A program made the translations under genes and the position numbers. This document shows positions 10,588 through 22,060 of a stretch of DNA of 64,000 nucleotides, one piece after another (the first letter of the stretch is position 1; each line of letters opens with the position of its first letter). The notes beneath the pieces are model-generated. The model did not search any database, was not told the origin of the DNA, and saw nothing but the letters and a program-made list of their open reading frames with translations. Origin of the DNA: Heloderma charlesbogerti (taxonomy: Eukaryota > Chordata > Lepidosauria > Squamata > Helodermatidae); NCBI GenBank assembly GCA_026122225.1, contig JANEZZ010000404.1:620001-684000 (forward strand), given 5' to 3'.

Positions 10588-12343
10588 AACAATGCAAAGA
10601 AATCGAGGAAAACAACAGAATGGGAAAGACTAGAGATCTTTTCAAGGAAATCGGAGATCTCAAGGGAACGTTTTGTGCAAAGACAGGCATGATAAAGGAC
10701 AAAGAAGGCAGGGACCTAACAGAAGCAGATGAGATTAAGAAGAGGTGGAAAGAATACACAGAAGAACTATACAGGAAAGATCATAATGTCCCTGATAGCC
10801 ATGATAGTGTGGTCACTGAACTTGAGACAGACATCCTAGAGAGTGAAGTCAAGTGGGCCTTAGGAAGCATTAGTAACAACAAAGCTAGTGGAGATGACAG
10901 TATTCCAGCTGAGCTGTTTAAAATCCTAAAAGATGATGCTGTTAAAGTGCAGCACTCAATATGCCAACACATTTGGAACACTCAACAGTGGCCACAAGAC
11001 TGGAAAAGGTCAGTTTACATTCCAATTCCAAAGAAGGGCGATGCCAAAGAGTGTTCAAACTACCGTACAGTTGCGCTCATTTCACATGCCAGCAAGGTGA
11101 TGCTCAAAATCCTACAAGCTAGGCTTCAGCAGTATGTGAACCGAGAACTACCGGAAGTACAAGCTGGGTTTCGAAGAGGCAGAGGAACTAGAGATCAAAT
11201 CGCCAACATTCGCTGGATCATGGAGAAAGCAAGAGAATTCCAGAAAAAAAGTATTTTTCTGCTTCATTGACTACGCTAAAGCCTTTGATTGTGTGGAACA
11301 CAACAAACTGTGGCAAATTCTTAAAGAGATGGGAGTACCAGACCACCTTATCTGTCTCCTGAGAAACCTGTATGAGGGTCAAGAAGCAACAGTAAGAACC
11401 AGACATGGAACAACCAATTGGTTCAAAATTGGGAAAGGAGTATGACAAGGCTGCATATTGTTGCCTTGCTTATTTAACTTCTATGCAGAGTACATCATGA
11501 GAAACACCAGGTTGGATGAATCACAGGTCGGAATTAAGATTGCTGGGAGAATTATCAACAACCTCAGATACGCAGATGATACCACCCTAATGGCAGAAAG
11601 CAAAGAAGATCTAAAGAGCCTCTTGTTGAGGGTGAAAGAGGAGAGTGCAAAAGCTGGTTTGAAACTCAACATTAAAAAAACTATGATCATGGCATCTGGC
11701 CCCATCACTTCCTGGCATATGGAAGGGGAAGAAATGGAAGCAGTGACAGATTTTATTTTCTTGGGCTCCAAGATCACCGCAGACGATGACTGTAGCCATG
11801 AAATTAAAAGACGCTCCTTGGGAGGAAAGCTATGGCAAACCTAGACAGCATGGTAAGAAGCAGAGACATCACCTTGCCGACAAAGGTCCGTACAATCAAA
11901 GCTATGGTTTTCCCAGTAGTAATGTATGGCTGTGAGAGCTGGACTATAAGGAAGGCTGAGCGCCGAAGAATTGATGCTTTTGAACTGTGGTGCTGGAGAA
12001 GACTCTTACGAGTCCCCTGGACTGCAAGGAGGTCAAATCAGTCCATCCTAAAGGAAATCAACCCTGAGTGCTCATTGGAAGGACAGATACTGAAGCTTAA
12101 GCACAAATATTTTGGCCACCTAATGCAAAGAGAAAACTCCCTGGAAAAGACCCTGATGCTGGGAAAGATTGAAGGCAAAAAGAGAAGGGGTCGGCAGAGG
12201 ATGAGATGGCTAGATAGCATCACCGATGCAATGAATATGGACTTGAGCATGCTCCGGGAGAGAGCGGAGGACAGGAAGGCCTGGCGTGCTATGGTCCATG
12301 GGACCACAAGGAGTCGGACATGACTTAACGACTGAACAACAAA
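10588..12343 (+). mobile_element. RTE/BovB LINE, 3' half
   Basis: Continuation of the BovB copy after the L2 insertion, resuming at AACAATGCAAAGAAATCG. It carries the RT domain and the C-terminal region, and ends in the BovB 3' tail (GACTTAACGACTGAACAACA) at about 12343. A reverse-strand copy of the same 3' region lies at 24378-25098. Confidence 0.9.
10620..12323 (+). pseudogene. BovB reverse transcriptase and C-terminal region, broken
   Basis: Three open segments in different frames (10620-11270, 11458-11844, 11832-12323) align in order to the BovB RT and C-terminus. Motifs: IPIPKKGDAKECSNYR, AGFRRGRGTRDQI, then after a frameshift near 11250 the AKAFDCVEHNKLW motif, an internal stop in the GV(R)QGC motif near 11440, the catalytic YADDTTLMAES near 11570, another frameshift near 11820, and the C-terminal MYGCESWTIRKAE and GRQRMRWLDSITDAM. 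At least two frameshifts and a stop make it inactive. Confidence 0.85.
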
Positions 12344-12655
12344 TTTATATTCTGCCCTTCCTTCACAGAGCTCAAGGCAGTGTATTGGCCGTTATCCCAC
12401 TGTGAGGTAGTTAGGTGAGAGACTAGCAACTCTGTGAGGTAGTTAGGCTGAGGGAGACTAACCTGCCCAGGGTCACCGAGGGAGCTTTAAGGTGCAATCC
12501 TATGCATGTTCAGACAGAAAAAAAAGTCCTACAACTCACAGCATTCCCCAGCCAGCCATGCTGGGCAAGGGTGCCAGCCAGCACCCTTGGGTGTCTTGAA
12601 CCCAGGTCTCCCCAGTCAAAATCCAAACTGCTGTTGATTATGCCATGTTAACTCC
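12344..12655 (-). mobile_element. MIR-like tRNA-derived SINE, reverse orientation, with MITE inside
   Basis: Starts TTTATATTCTGCCCTTCCTT, includes CTGTGAGGTAGTTAGGCTGA and AGGGTCACCGAGGGAGCTT, and ends with GAACCCAGGTCTCCCCAG. The reverse complement of the last gives a box-B-like CTGGGTTC. The body is interrupted at about 12490-12590 by a family A palindromic MITE. Family assignment is from general resemblance to MIR-type SINEs of amniotes. Confidence 0.5.
12490..12590. mobile_element. Palindromic MITE, family A copy nested in SINE
   Basis: Reads GGTGCAATCCTATGCATGTT, then CAGACAGAAAAAAAAGTCC and the CAGCATTCCCCAGCCAGC half-palindrome. The right arm is poorly conserved (GGGCAAGGGTGCC). The TTAA just before the left terminus fits a TTA target site. 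Confidence 0.55.
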
Positions 12656-13520
12656 TTGTTTTGTATGGAAACCATACGGACACATAACCTGTGCAAAGTA
12701 TTCATTAAACTTACACAGGACCAACAGAGTGCCAAGAGTTGTACAGAGGTAACACACGCTCTTTCCTGAAGGCTTTAAATCTTATGGCTTGCACCAGTAA
12801 AGTTAATCAATATCCTATTTCCAAGTAGCATCCTATGACCTGTTTAGGCTACATGCCTTGGAACAATATTTTGGTGGGTTTCCAGTTTTGTGACTGTACA
12901 GGGGTCTTTGTTATTTATGGATCGGGGTTGCAATTAATGCTGCTCCTTTCTAGCTTACACTTACTTATAAATAAATGCTACTTTCTTCCAAATAAATGTA
13001 TGTAGGAGAAGGATGCCGAGACTGTAGTTAAGAAAAAGTGAGGCTACTTGCATGCAGGGTATCCAGCTGTATTATTCAGTTGTGAATACACAGTTTTTCT
13101 TGTGTAAGTACACAAACAGCATTTCATACATAGGGACTACTTGGAGGGCCGAAAGGCAGGATAGAAATGATTTTATACATAATTTTTTCTCCATCAAAAT
13201 GGATTGTATAAAATCACCTATCATATACACTGTTGTGAGACTCTGTTTTTGGCTTACTGAGGATGCCTCTTGAAAAACTCACCTCCATTTAGTTACAGCT
13301 CTGAGGAAGAGAAATCATAGTTTTATTACAACACAGTGCTCTTCCACAATCCACTAAATATAAATATATCACTCTCATCAGAAATCACCCAGACCATACC
13401 TCCTTGAGTCATGGTCCATTACAACACCTATGCAGTTCTGGAGTTTTAGTATCATGCTCAGTGTGCACTTACCTTATTTAAGAGGAAAAGCCTACAATTA
13501 CCTGGCTTTAAGTTACCCTG
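12656..13520. other. Intergenic, nothing recognised
   Basis: AT-rich sequence without a convincing ORF, RNA gene or identifiable repeat. Confidence 0.5.
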
Positions 13521-13588
13521 TGGGAGTAAGCCCCATTGAACTCAATGGGACTTACTTTCAAGAACACGTATAAAATTGCACTGTAATC
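13521..13588. mobile_element. Palindromic MITE, family B fragment
   Basis: Contains GCCCCATTGAACTCAATGGG, the central palindrome of a short family with many copies in this window (see 27913, 37261, 38553, 41065, 41205, 46985, 48064, 50300, 50385). Confidence 0.55.
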
Positions 13589-13880
13589 CAGGGATTCTCA
13601 GTTCAAAGTAGATCTCCTGTGGATGGTGCTGTCCTTGGAGACCTACTGCAATGAGTAAATACGATACATTTATATTTTTCCCTGTTAATTAAAGCTTGGC
13701 ATATGATTGCCATCTCTATAGCAAACACTAATTACTATGATGCATTTAATTGTCACAGGCATTAGAATAGTAAAATCTTTCTTGTCTGGCCTTTCGTCTT
13801 GACAGTTTAAACTAGAAGATGGCATCAAAGGCACCCAAGCAAAAATAAAAACAACTTGTCTGACACTGTTCCTGATGGTT

Positions 13881-14031
13881 AGAATCATAGAATAGTAGGG
13901 TTGGAAGGGGCCTATAAGACCATCGAGTCCAACCCCCTGCAGGAATCCAAGTCAGAGCATCCCTGATAGATGGCTGTCCAGCCTCGTCTTGAATGCCTCC
14001 AGTGTGGGAGAGCCCACTAGGGTATGTGACC
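13881..14031 (-). mobile_element. CR1 LINE 3' fragment, reverse
   Basis: Begins AGAATCATAGAATAGTAGGG and continues TTGGAAGGGGCCTATAAGAC, the reverse complement of the CR1 3' end present at 17300-17395. It extends into the ORF2 C-terminal coding part (GAGGCATTCAAGACGAGGCT on the minus strand). Confidence 0.85.
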
Positions 14032-14290
14032 TTCCCGAAAATGGTCCACCTACTTCTAAAACAAAAGAATTGTGTCCTTGAAGAGCTAAAATATGTCCCT
14101 GGTTTCCAGTCTGAATAATAGACATTGGATGGCTGCAGAACTACTACATTTTAGCAGCAAAAATACGCAAGGCAGCTTAAAATACAGTTTATCTTCAGAA
14201 CTGAGGTTGCTGATGCAGTCTGCACACATGCTTGAGAGTACATATGTAAAGCAGACACCTAACAATCAGCCAATGGACATAAATCCCTTA

Positions 14291-14423
14291 GGGCACAATC
14301 CTATGCATGTTCAGGTAGAAAAAAGTCCTACAGCTCCCAGAATTCCTCACCTACCTATGCTGGCTGGGGAATGTTGGGAGCTGTAGGATTTTTCTCTCTG
14401 TAAACAAACATAGGATTGTGCCT
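14291..14423. mobile_element. Palindromic MITE, family A, complete copy with TTA duplication
   Basis: A 133-bp near-perfect palindrome running from GGGCACAATCCTATGCATG to CATAGGATTGTGCCT. It is flanked by TTA at 14288-14290 and 14424-14426. The internal arms carry GTCCTACAGCTCCCAGAATT and its inverted counterpart GGGAGCTGTAGGATTTTT. A TTA target duplication and GGG-starting ends fit PIF/Harbinger MITEs. Confidence 0.75.
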
Positions 14424-14426
14424 TTA

Positions 14427-14730
14427 GTTTTATTATAAGTTAAGGCTAGGTTACAACTGCCCAGACATCTTCCATCCTTCCCAAAATGAATAAATATATT
14501 GATTATATCAAACCAACCTTATGAGCTCAGGGTAGAGTACAGCAATTTCACCAAATACAGCATATGAATCCTTGTCCCCAAAGGGAGCGGAAAAGCAAAG
14601 GAGGGGATTAATAATAATAATAAACAATTTTAAAACCATTTCATAAAGATAGTTCTATGGCCTAGCTAAGATAGAGAGCTTCGGCTATTGGGCGGTATAG
14701 AAATGAAATTGAATGAATGAATGAATAAAT
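14427..14730. other. Intergenic with LINE 3' tail
   Basis: Mostly featureless. The end (about 14675-14730, TTGGGCGGTATAGAAATGAA then GAATGAATGAATAAATAA) looks like the 3' terminus and short-repeat tail of another LINE immediately before the CR1 copy. Confidence 0.4.
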
Positions 14731-17395
14731 AAGGGAGGTGGGGTTGCACTGTATGTGAAAAATACATATCTCTGCACAGAAATACAGGAGGAGGAGCTTG
14801 GTAGCCCCATCGAGAGCATCTGGGTTGAAATAAATGGAGCAAAGAATAAAAGGAACCTGGTGGTCGGAGTCTACTACCGGCCACCCAATCAAGGAGAAGA
14901 CAAGGATGAAACTTTTGAAAATCAAATAGCCAATGTTTTAAGGAAGCATGATGTAGTAGTAATGGGGGACTTCAATTTCCCCGATATTAGTTGGGAGACA
15001 AAATTCTGCAAAACATGGCCCCTCCAGGAAATTCCTGACTTGTGTGGCGGATAACTTCCTCCTACAGAAAGTAGAGGAAGGAACTAGAGGATCGGCTATC
15101 CTTGACTTGATCCTAACCAACAGAGATGACTTAGTGGATAAAGTAGCAGTTACAGGAACTCTGGGGGAAAGCGACCATGTTGTACTTGAGTTTTTGGTTC
15201 TAAGGGAAGCAAAAGCCGAGTGTAGTCAAATGCGTACCTTGGATTTTAGGAAAGCTGATTTTCATAAACTCAGAACAATGATCAGTAAGGTCCCATGGCA
15301 AGTGATGCTAGCGAGAAAAGGAGTCCAAGATGGGTGGGAGCTTTTAAAAAAGGAAATTCTCAAGGCACAATCACAAACAATTCCAACAAGAAGAAAAGGT
15401 GGAAGACAACAGAAGAAGCCAATGTGGCTTCACAAAAAGCTTAGGGATGACCTGAAAACAAAAAATGACACATATAGGAAGTGGAAAGAAGGCCAAGTAA
15501 CAAAGGAAGAGTACAGGCAGATAGCACAGAATTGCAGGGATGGCGTCAGGAAGGCTAAAGCTGAGAATGAGCTGAGGTTAGCAAGGGATGTTAAAAACAA
15601 CAAAAAGGCTTTCTTCAGCTACGTGCAGAGTAAAAGGCAGAGGAAAGAAATGGTGGTTCAGCTATTAAATAAGGATGGCAAAATGATAACAGATGACAAA
15701 GAAAAGGCAGAGGTGCTCAATTCCTACTTTGGCTCAGTCTTCTCCCAAAAGAGGGTCTATGACCCCACTGGCAAAGGCGAAGTACAGGCTGACGGGGCAG
15801 GATTGCAGCTTGAGATCGATAGGCATATGGTCAAGGAACACCTCATTACTTTGAATGAGTTCAAATCTCCAGGGCCAGATGAACTGCATCCTAGAGTCAT
15901 AAAGGAACTGGCAGAAGAACTCTCAGAACCGCTGTCTATTGTCTTTGAGAAATCATGGAGGTGCCAGATGACTGGAGGAGGGCTAACGTTGTCCCTATCT
16001 TCAAAAAGGGTAAAAAGGAGGAACCTGGGAACTACAGACCAGTCAGTCTAACATCAATCCCTGGGAAAATTCTGGAGCAGATCATAAAGCAATCCATCTG
16101 GGAGCACCTTGACAACAATGCCGTGATTACTCGAAGCCAACATGGATTTGTCAAAAACAAGTCCTGCCAGACAAATCTGATCTCATTTTTTGATCAAGTA
16201 ACCTCCCTTGTAGACCGTGGGAATGCTGTAGACATCATATACCTCGACTTCAGCAAAGCTTTCGACAAAGTGCCCCATGATCTCCTGATGAGCAAACTAG
16301 CTCGAAGTGGGCTAGATGAAACAACGATCCGGTGGATCCACAGTTGGCTACAGAATCGGACTCAAAGAGTGCTTATCAATGGGACCTTCTCAAGCTGGGG
16401 AGAGGTAACGAGTGGGGTACTGCAGGGCTCAGTCCTGGGCCCAGTGCTCTTCAACATTTTTATTAATGACTTGGAGGAGGAGGTGCAGGGAATGCTGATC
16501 ACATTTGCAGATGACACAAAATTGGGCGGGATAGCTAATACTTTGGAAGACAGAAACAAAATTCAAAGTGATCTGGATAGACTGGAGCGCTGGGCAGAAA
16601 ACAACAGAATGGCATTTAATAGGGACAAATGCCAAGTTCTGCACCTCGGAAAAAGAAACCAAATGCACAGTTACAAGATGGGGGATACGTGGCTCAACCA
16701 CACTACGAGCGAGAAGGATCTTGGAATTGTTGTCGATCACAAGCTGAATATGAGCCAACAATGTGATGTGGCTGCAAAAAAGGCCAATGCTCTTTTGGGC
16801 TGCATTCATAGAAGCATCGCTTCCAAATCCCGGGAAGTACTAGTTCCCCTCTACTCAGCACTGGTTAGGCCTCATCTGGAGTACTGTGTCCAGTTCTGGG
16901 CACCACACTTTAAGAAGGATGCAGACAAACTGGAGAGGGTTCAGAGGAGGGCAACAAAGATGATCAGGGGACTGGAAACAAAGCCCTATGAAGAGAGACT
17001 GAAAGAACTGGGCATGTTTAGCCTTGAGAAGAGAAGACTGAGGGGAGATATGATAGCACTCTTCAAGTACTTGAAAGGTTGTCACAGAGAAGAAGGCCAG
17101 GATCTCTTCTTGATCATCCCAGAGTGCAGGACACGGAATAATGGGCTCAAGTTACAGGAAGCCAGATTCCGGCTGAACATCAGGAAAAACTTCCTGAGTG
17201 TCAGAGCAATACGACAATGGAACCAATTACCCAGGGAGGTGGTGGGCTCTCCCACACTGGAGGCCTTCAAGACGAGGCTGGACAGCTATTTGTCGGGGAT
17301 GCTCTGACTTGGATTCCTGCATTGAGCAGGGGGTTGGACTCGATGGCCTTGTAGGCCCCTTCCAACCCTACTATTCTATGATTCTATGACTCTAT
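14731..17395 (+). mobile_element. CR1 LINE, 5'-truncated, 3'-complete
   Basis: A 2.66 kb CR1 element starting inside the endonuclease and ending with the diagnostic CR1 3' terminus (GGACTCGATGGCCTTGTAGG, CTATTCTATGATTCTATGAC). CR1 elements truncate at the 5' end on insertion and end in short ATTCTATG repeats, as here. Other CR1 3' ends occur at 13881-14031 (-) and 29817-29903 (+). Confidence 0.95.
14755..17307 (+). pseudogene. CR1 ORF2 (endonuclease C-terminal part and reverse transcriptase), two frameshifts
   Basis: Encodes the CR1 endonuclease/reverse transcriptase. Three overlapping open segments (14755-15054, 15044-16051, 15955-17307) are collinear with CR1 ORF2. The first has GVYYRPPNQ and GDFNFPDISW. 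The second has the SDHVVLEF catalytic endonuclease motif and the linker. The third has NVVPIFKKGKKEEPGNYRPV, QHGFVKNKSCQTNL, YLDFSKAFDKVPH, GVLQGSVLGPVLF and the catalytic FADDTKLGG, and ends at TLEAFKTRLDSYL. Frameshifts near 15045 and 15960, plus the missing N-terminus, make it non-functional. The last 450 codons are uninterrupted, so divergence is modest. Confidence 0.93.
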
Positions 17396-18200
17396 AAGAT
17401 AGCCACTGCTATGCTGGAGCTTATACTGGTGTGACTAGTTGATTTCTTATACCTTTCTTTCTAGTAGCAACACCAGAAGTACAATAATAGTAGAAAAAAA
17501 AATAGCATAGAAACAGTGATGGCCACTCGCATAAAGATTTTAGCAACACTATCACCATCCACCAATCATGACATCACTCCTGTTAGCATCCCAACACTAG
17601 CCATCCATAGAATGCCATGGTGACATCACTTAACCCATGGCATTGCTGCCACCACCATCACAACCATCTGTTTATTGTATGCCACTTTCCCACAAGATTG
17701 TGCCCAAAGCGGCTCACAATATATCATCAAATGAACAGAATCAATACAAAATTAAAAAACATAATAGAAACATTCCAGATAACCAGAGTGTCAATAGTAA
17801 AATATCAAACAATACAGTTTTGCATAAAATACAAAGAAACTAACCTAGCCCTACAACTTAAAACTAAACAGAAGAGAAAAACAAATCCTAACAGAAATGT
17901 TAAATATATTAATACAAGGCCAAATGGCTTTCCATTTCATAAAGGAATCATAATATTAACATCCTTAAAATAGTATGTGTTGGATCCAGCATTGCACTGG
18001 ATCAACTGCATTGACAGAAGTGGACTTCCCCACCCCCTCCTTCCCATGGCAGCCCCTCCAGCCACCTGAAAGTGCAACACAGGGAGTCAGGAGACCCCAC
18101 TGAATGAGGAGGTATGTGCGGGGGGGGGGCTTCTATGAGTAGGCCGCTTTGCCTTGCAGAAGGCAGATCCTGGATCCAACCTTATATATATATTACATGC
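17396..18200. other. Intergenic, nothing recognised
   Basis: AT-rich sequence; short ORFs only. CCACTTTCCCACAAGATTG with CCCAAAGCGGCTCACAATAT at 17680-17720 resembles a reverse LINE/SINE tail, but I cannot assign it. Confidence 0.4.
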
Positions 18201-18840
18201 TGTGATGGAACCCTCCCCCATGTCCGTCTGCCTCTGCTTTGGGACAGCTGTCCTCACTGTCCCACAGGCCTCAGCCCCTAAATTTAGCAGTTAAACGAGA
18301 CACCCAGTATGCCTAATTGGTTCCCTTTACCCAACCAGGAGAAGTACCCAGGAAATATGAACGTTATTAGTAGTGCAAGAAGTGAGATTTATAATTTAAA
18401 AACAAGGTAACATTTATTTTAAAACAAATTAACAATTTAACATTTATAACACCAGAGATGTTATATCTTTATAATTAATCACTCAGTTCTCAGTTTACCC
18501 TGCCTTCTCTACCCCTTCTAACTCCTAACCTCACAACCCCTCTATCTAGATGTAACTTAATCAAACCCTAAGACTCTGTCTCAGCCCCGTCCAACCAACC
18601 CTCTGGTCACGTACAAGCCCCTCCCACCTTTCACTCACTCACTACCAAACAGTAACCCTAACTTACCTGGGTTCTATTTAACACAGCAAACACATACAAA
18701 CATTAATATAGACTCCATATGGCAAGCATTGTGATTTTGTCACGCATGCTCTCTCCCAAACACAAAGCACAAGCACTCAGCCAGGCCAGGAAGAGCCCAG
18801 GATACCTCCTTCAGCACAGCTAAAGCCACAGCTCAGTGTT
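18201..18840 (-). other. Possible solo-LTR-like or other interspersed repeat
   Basis: Starts TGATGGAACCCTCCC after an AT tract and reads as low-complexity, C-rich, non-coding sequence. On the minus strand it contains a polyadenylation-type AAATAAATGTTACC block (about 18407-18420). It has no coding capacity, and I could not find a target duplication. An LTR origin is only a guess. Confidence 0.2.
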
Positions 18841-20072
18841 TGAAAAGTGGCAATGGAAGTCCCAAGCCATCCAGAAGTTCAAATGGTAGTACAGATGTAG
18901 GCAGCCTACACACAAATACCCTTTTTCCAGGGGAAAAACGTCAAGAGCTGCATAGAGAGGAAAGGACTGCCAGTTCTTTCATAAGATGGCAGTGATCAGG
19001 ATTCAGACTGTGGTTCACAGGAATGGGGGTTTACCCCTTGTCCTGAGACCATGGTTTCAGTGCAAATCCCTCCTCCCTCACTGAAACTGCTGTTTACGCC
19101 AGGAGAGTTTACTCCACTGAGTTACTGGCATCAATGGGCGCTTTCTTCCCAAGGTGAATAGTAGTTTTGGGGAGGAGCAATATTCATCATGACTGCAGCA
19201 TGGGGGGAAATGTTTTTTTTTAAGAAAACCTCCCTGCATGGCACAGTTCCAGTCCTGATCACCACACCTCTCCAAGGCTGCAAATGTAATTTTTTAAAAA
19301 TAGACATGTCATTTGCAATCATGTAATTAATGTCATGCCTAGTTTGGCTCTAAATCTGCTGCAGGAGCAGGACCTCCACACAGGCACTCCTCAAATCCCC
19401 CCATGCAGCACAGCTGTACAGCTGCCTGTGTGAAGGGGTTAAGCTCTTTACAAGAAAGAGGGAAGGGAACTACATGAACTAGGAAGAATGGAAGTTCAAA
19501 CAGCAAGCCCCGTGGCAGGTAGCTCAATGGACTTTTCAGCAACTCAGTGGGAAAGAACACTGCAAAGGGAAACAGATAGGGGGAGGTAAAAATGTGGCCA
19601 CCTCCAGACAAGGCCTGCCTTTTGGGTGGTCTGGCAGGCAACAAAAAAATTAGAAAAGGGGGAAGGGAATACACTCCTCGCTTCTGTGCACACTGAACAA
19701 CTCCACAGTGGCCTTTGGGGACAAGATGAACATGGGGAGAAGATACAACAGCTGTGACTAGGTGCTCATTAGGTGTTATTGACTTAGTAATTGCGGAAGA
19801 ATACTGCCACATACACGCTACTTTATTCCAGAAACCTCAGCCCTGCTCTCCCATCGGGTGTGCCATCAATTGTCACTAATATCTGGCTGTGGTGTTAATC
19901 TACAAGGGGAGAATATGGTGCTGTCAGGACAGTAGTTATCTACCTACTGGAGGCCATTGCAAGCATCTTCATCTTCATCTGCAGTTGCTGTTTGTTCTAT
20001 TTCATGTAACTTGGCTCTAATCCTGATATCTAACTTCATATTAGACATGACTGCATGGCAGCAGTATCAATA
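18841..20072. other. Intergenic, nothing recognised
   Basis: No convincing gene or repeat. A 157-codon minus-strand frame at 19339-19812 has no recognisable domain or supporting signals. Confidence 0.4.
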
Positions 20073-20144
20073 GTTACAGTCAGGGACATTGTTAGGGAGA
20101 GGCCCACCTGGGCACCAGCCCTGCCCTAATTGCCTTTTTTTTTT

Positions 20145-20990
20145 TTTTTTACATTTTCCCATTGACTTGCATTGGAAAACAAAAATGGCCATATCTTTTT
20201 TAGTTTGTATGATACATTCATTTGGTAGCCCCCATGGAACTGACTGAATATGCTAAATTTCAGGCAGTTAGGTCCAGTGGTTTTTGTGCTAGTCACAGGT
20301 AAAATTTGCTATTTTCAAGAAAATCTGTCAAAGCAAAGAGCTTTCTTTTGTGTGTGTGTGTGCTTCCACATACATGCATGGAATTTTGTAACCTGCCAGC
20401 ACCCACTGAGCCTGCCAAATTTCAGATAGTTAGACCTAGTGGCTTTTGTGCTAGCCACAGGTAAAATTTGCTTTTTCTAAGAAAATGTGTCAAGGCAAAG
20501 AGCTATAATTTCTTTGTTCTTCCACATAAGTGTATGGAATTTGGAAAGTTGGCAGCCCCCGTAGAGCTGATGGAACCTGCCAAATTTCAGACAGTTATGT
20601 CCAGTGACTTTTGTGCTAGTCACAGGTAAAGTTTGCTATTTTCAAGAAAATGTGTCAAAGCAAAGAGCTATATTTTTTTGTGTGCTTCCACATATGTGCA
20701 TGGAATTTGGGGACCTGGAAGCCCATATAGCGATGACTGAGCCTGCCAAAGTTCAGACAGGTGTAGTGGCTTTTGTGCTAGCCAAAGGTAAAATTAGCTT
20801 TTTCCAAGAAAATCTGTCAAAGTAAAGAGCTATAATTTTTTTGTACTTCCACATAAATTCATGGAATTTGGGGACCTAGCAGGCCCTATGGAGCTGACTG
20901 AGCCTGCCAAATTTCAGACAGTTAGGTCCAGTGGCTTTTGCGCTAGCCATGTGTAAAGTTTCCTTTTCTCAAAGTCTAAAACAAAAAGTA
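20145..20990 (+). repeat. Minisatellite array, five units of about 161-166 bp
   Basis: The anchor TTTCAGACAGTTAGGTCCAG (with variants) recurs at 20258, 20420, 20585, 20751 and 20912. Each is followed by GGCTTTTGTGCTAGCCACAG, an AAGAAAATGTGTCAAAG block, a T-rich run and a CTTCCACATA..CATGGAATTTGG block. Units differ by substitutions and small indels, so the array is not recent. The 73-codon ORF at 20604-20825 is an accident of the array. Confidence 0.85.
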
Positions 20991-21925
20991 AAAACTGTCA
21001 AGTCACCCAGGGGATTAGAGATCCTAATCAGAAGGTGTTCAAGGTGACCACTAGGAGGTCACTATCCCTAATCTCTGGTGTAGGGTTTTTTTGAGGTGCA
21101 AAAAACATCTCTTCCCCCTACTTTTCTTTTCTGCTCTTATATGCCCACTGTTGTGAGCTTGCCTGCAATGAAATTTTGAAGAGGAAGAAGGAAGGGAACA
21201 AAGAGCTCCATGTGAAATACTGGTATTTCACACAGCATCAGATTTTACTGCCCCGAACTGGAACCTTTGAATTCTGCAAAAGTTTAGTAGCTTCAGTACA
21301 GCAAAGGATCCAATCAGCCTCCACAAATGTCTTTCTCCCCCTCCACTTTAATTTCTCCTAAATAGCTGTAGGACTCAAATAATCCCAAATGGAGGGTTAG
21401 AACTATGTGGCGTCAGGATCCAGAAACTGCTGGGGCTTCCAAATTGGTTCTACAGTTTTTAAAAGGCTAGAAAAAGCCCTCAGCCACCTTACCTCATAAA
21501 GTTCATTTAAGTACGTGCAATCCTTACAAACCCTCCACAGCCTCCCAAATTCCTCTGAAGGAGCCATGTTTTGTCATTTGTGGGGGGGTTTCATTTTGCA
21601 TGAACTCTAGCTTCAGTGGTGAGGGAAAGGCACTTAGTGCATGCTCAGAGTTTCTCCATAACTGAGCCCTAGTTTTGAAAACAGACTCATTGGCTGAATC
21701 CTGGTGAAGTCTTGGCACAAACAAAGTTATGGGGCGGAAGATACAATGGGAGCTTGTGCATAGAGAGGAGTTGCACAAAACAAGGCATCTGTTTTTATGA
21801 AAAGTTGCTGGAGGATGGTAGGATGAAGAGGGATGGTTGCATGGAAGGGAATAGAGTTGGTAGGGGGAGAATACAAGTGCTCAGTGGTGAAAGAACATTC
21901 TGCACATGCTCAGGGGCCATCTCTA

Positions 21926-22060
21926 TTTAAGAACATAAGAAGAGCCGTGCTGCATCAGACCAAGCTCCATCTAATCCAGCATTCTGTTCACACAGTGGCC
22001 AACCAGATACCCATTGGAAACCCACAAGCTGGACATGAGTGCAGTAGCACCTTCCCACCT
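21926..22060 (+). mobile_element. Interspersed repeat fragment nested in the hAT-like element
   Basis: AAGAACATAAGAAGAGCCGT followed by CATCAGACCAAGCTCCATCT and CAGTGGCCAACCAGATACCC, a repeat often seen in reptile genomes. A related piece in the other orientation lies at about 24262-24345 (GGATGCTGAATTAGATGGAC). I cannot name the family with certainty. Confidence 0.5.

Noticed and set aside
20604..20825. 73-codon ORF with repeated internal segments
   Set aside because: Produced by the 163-bp minisatellite; the frame is not kept across units.
20258..20990. CRISPR-like array
   Set aside because: The units are long (about 163 bp), contiguous and diverged, with no short repeat/unique spacer structure, in a vertebrate genome.
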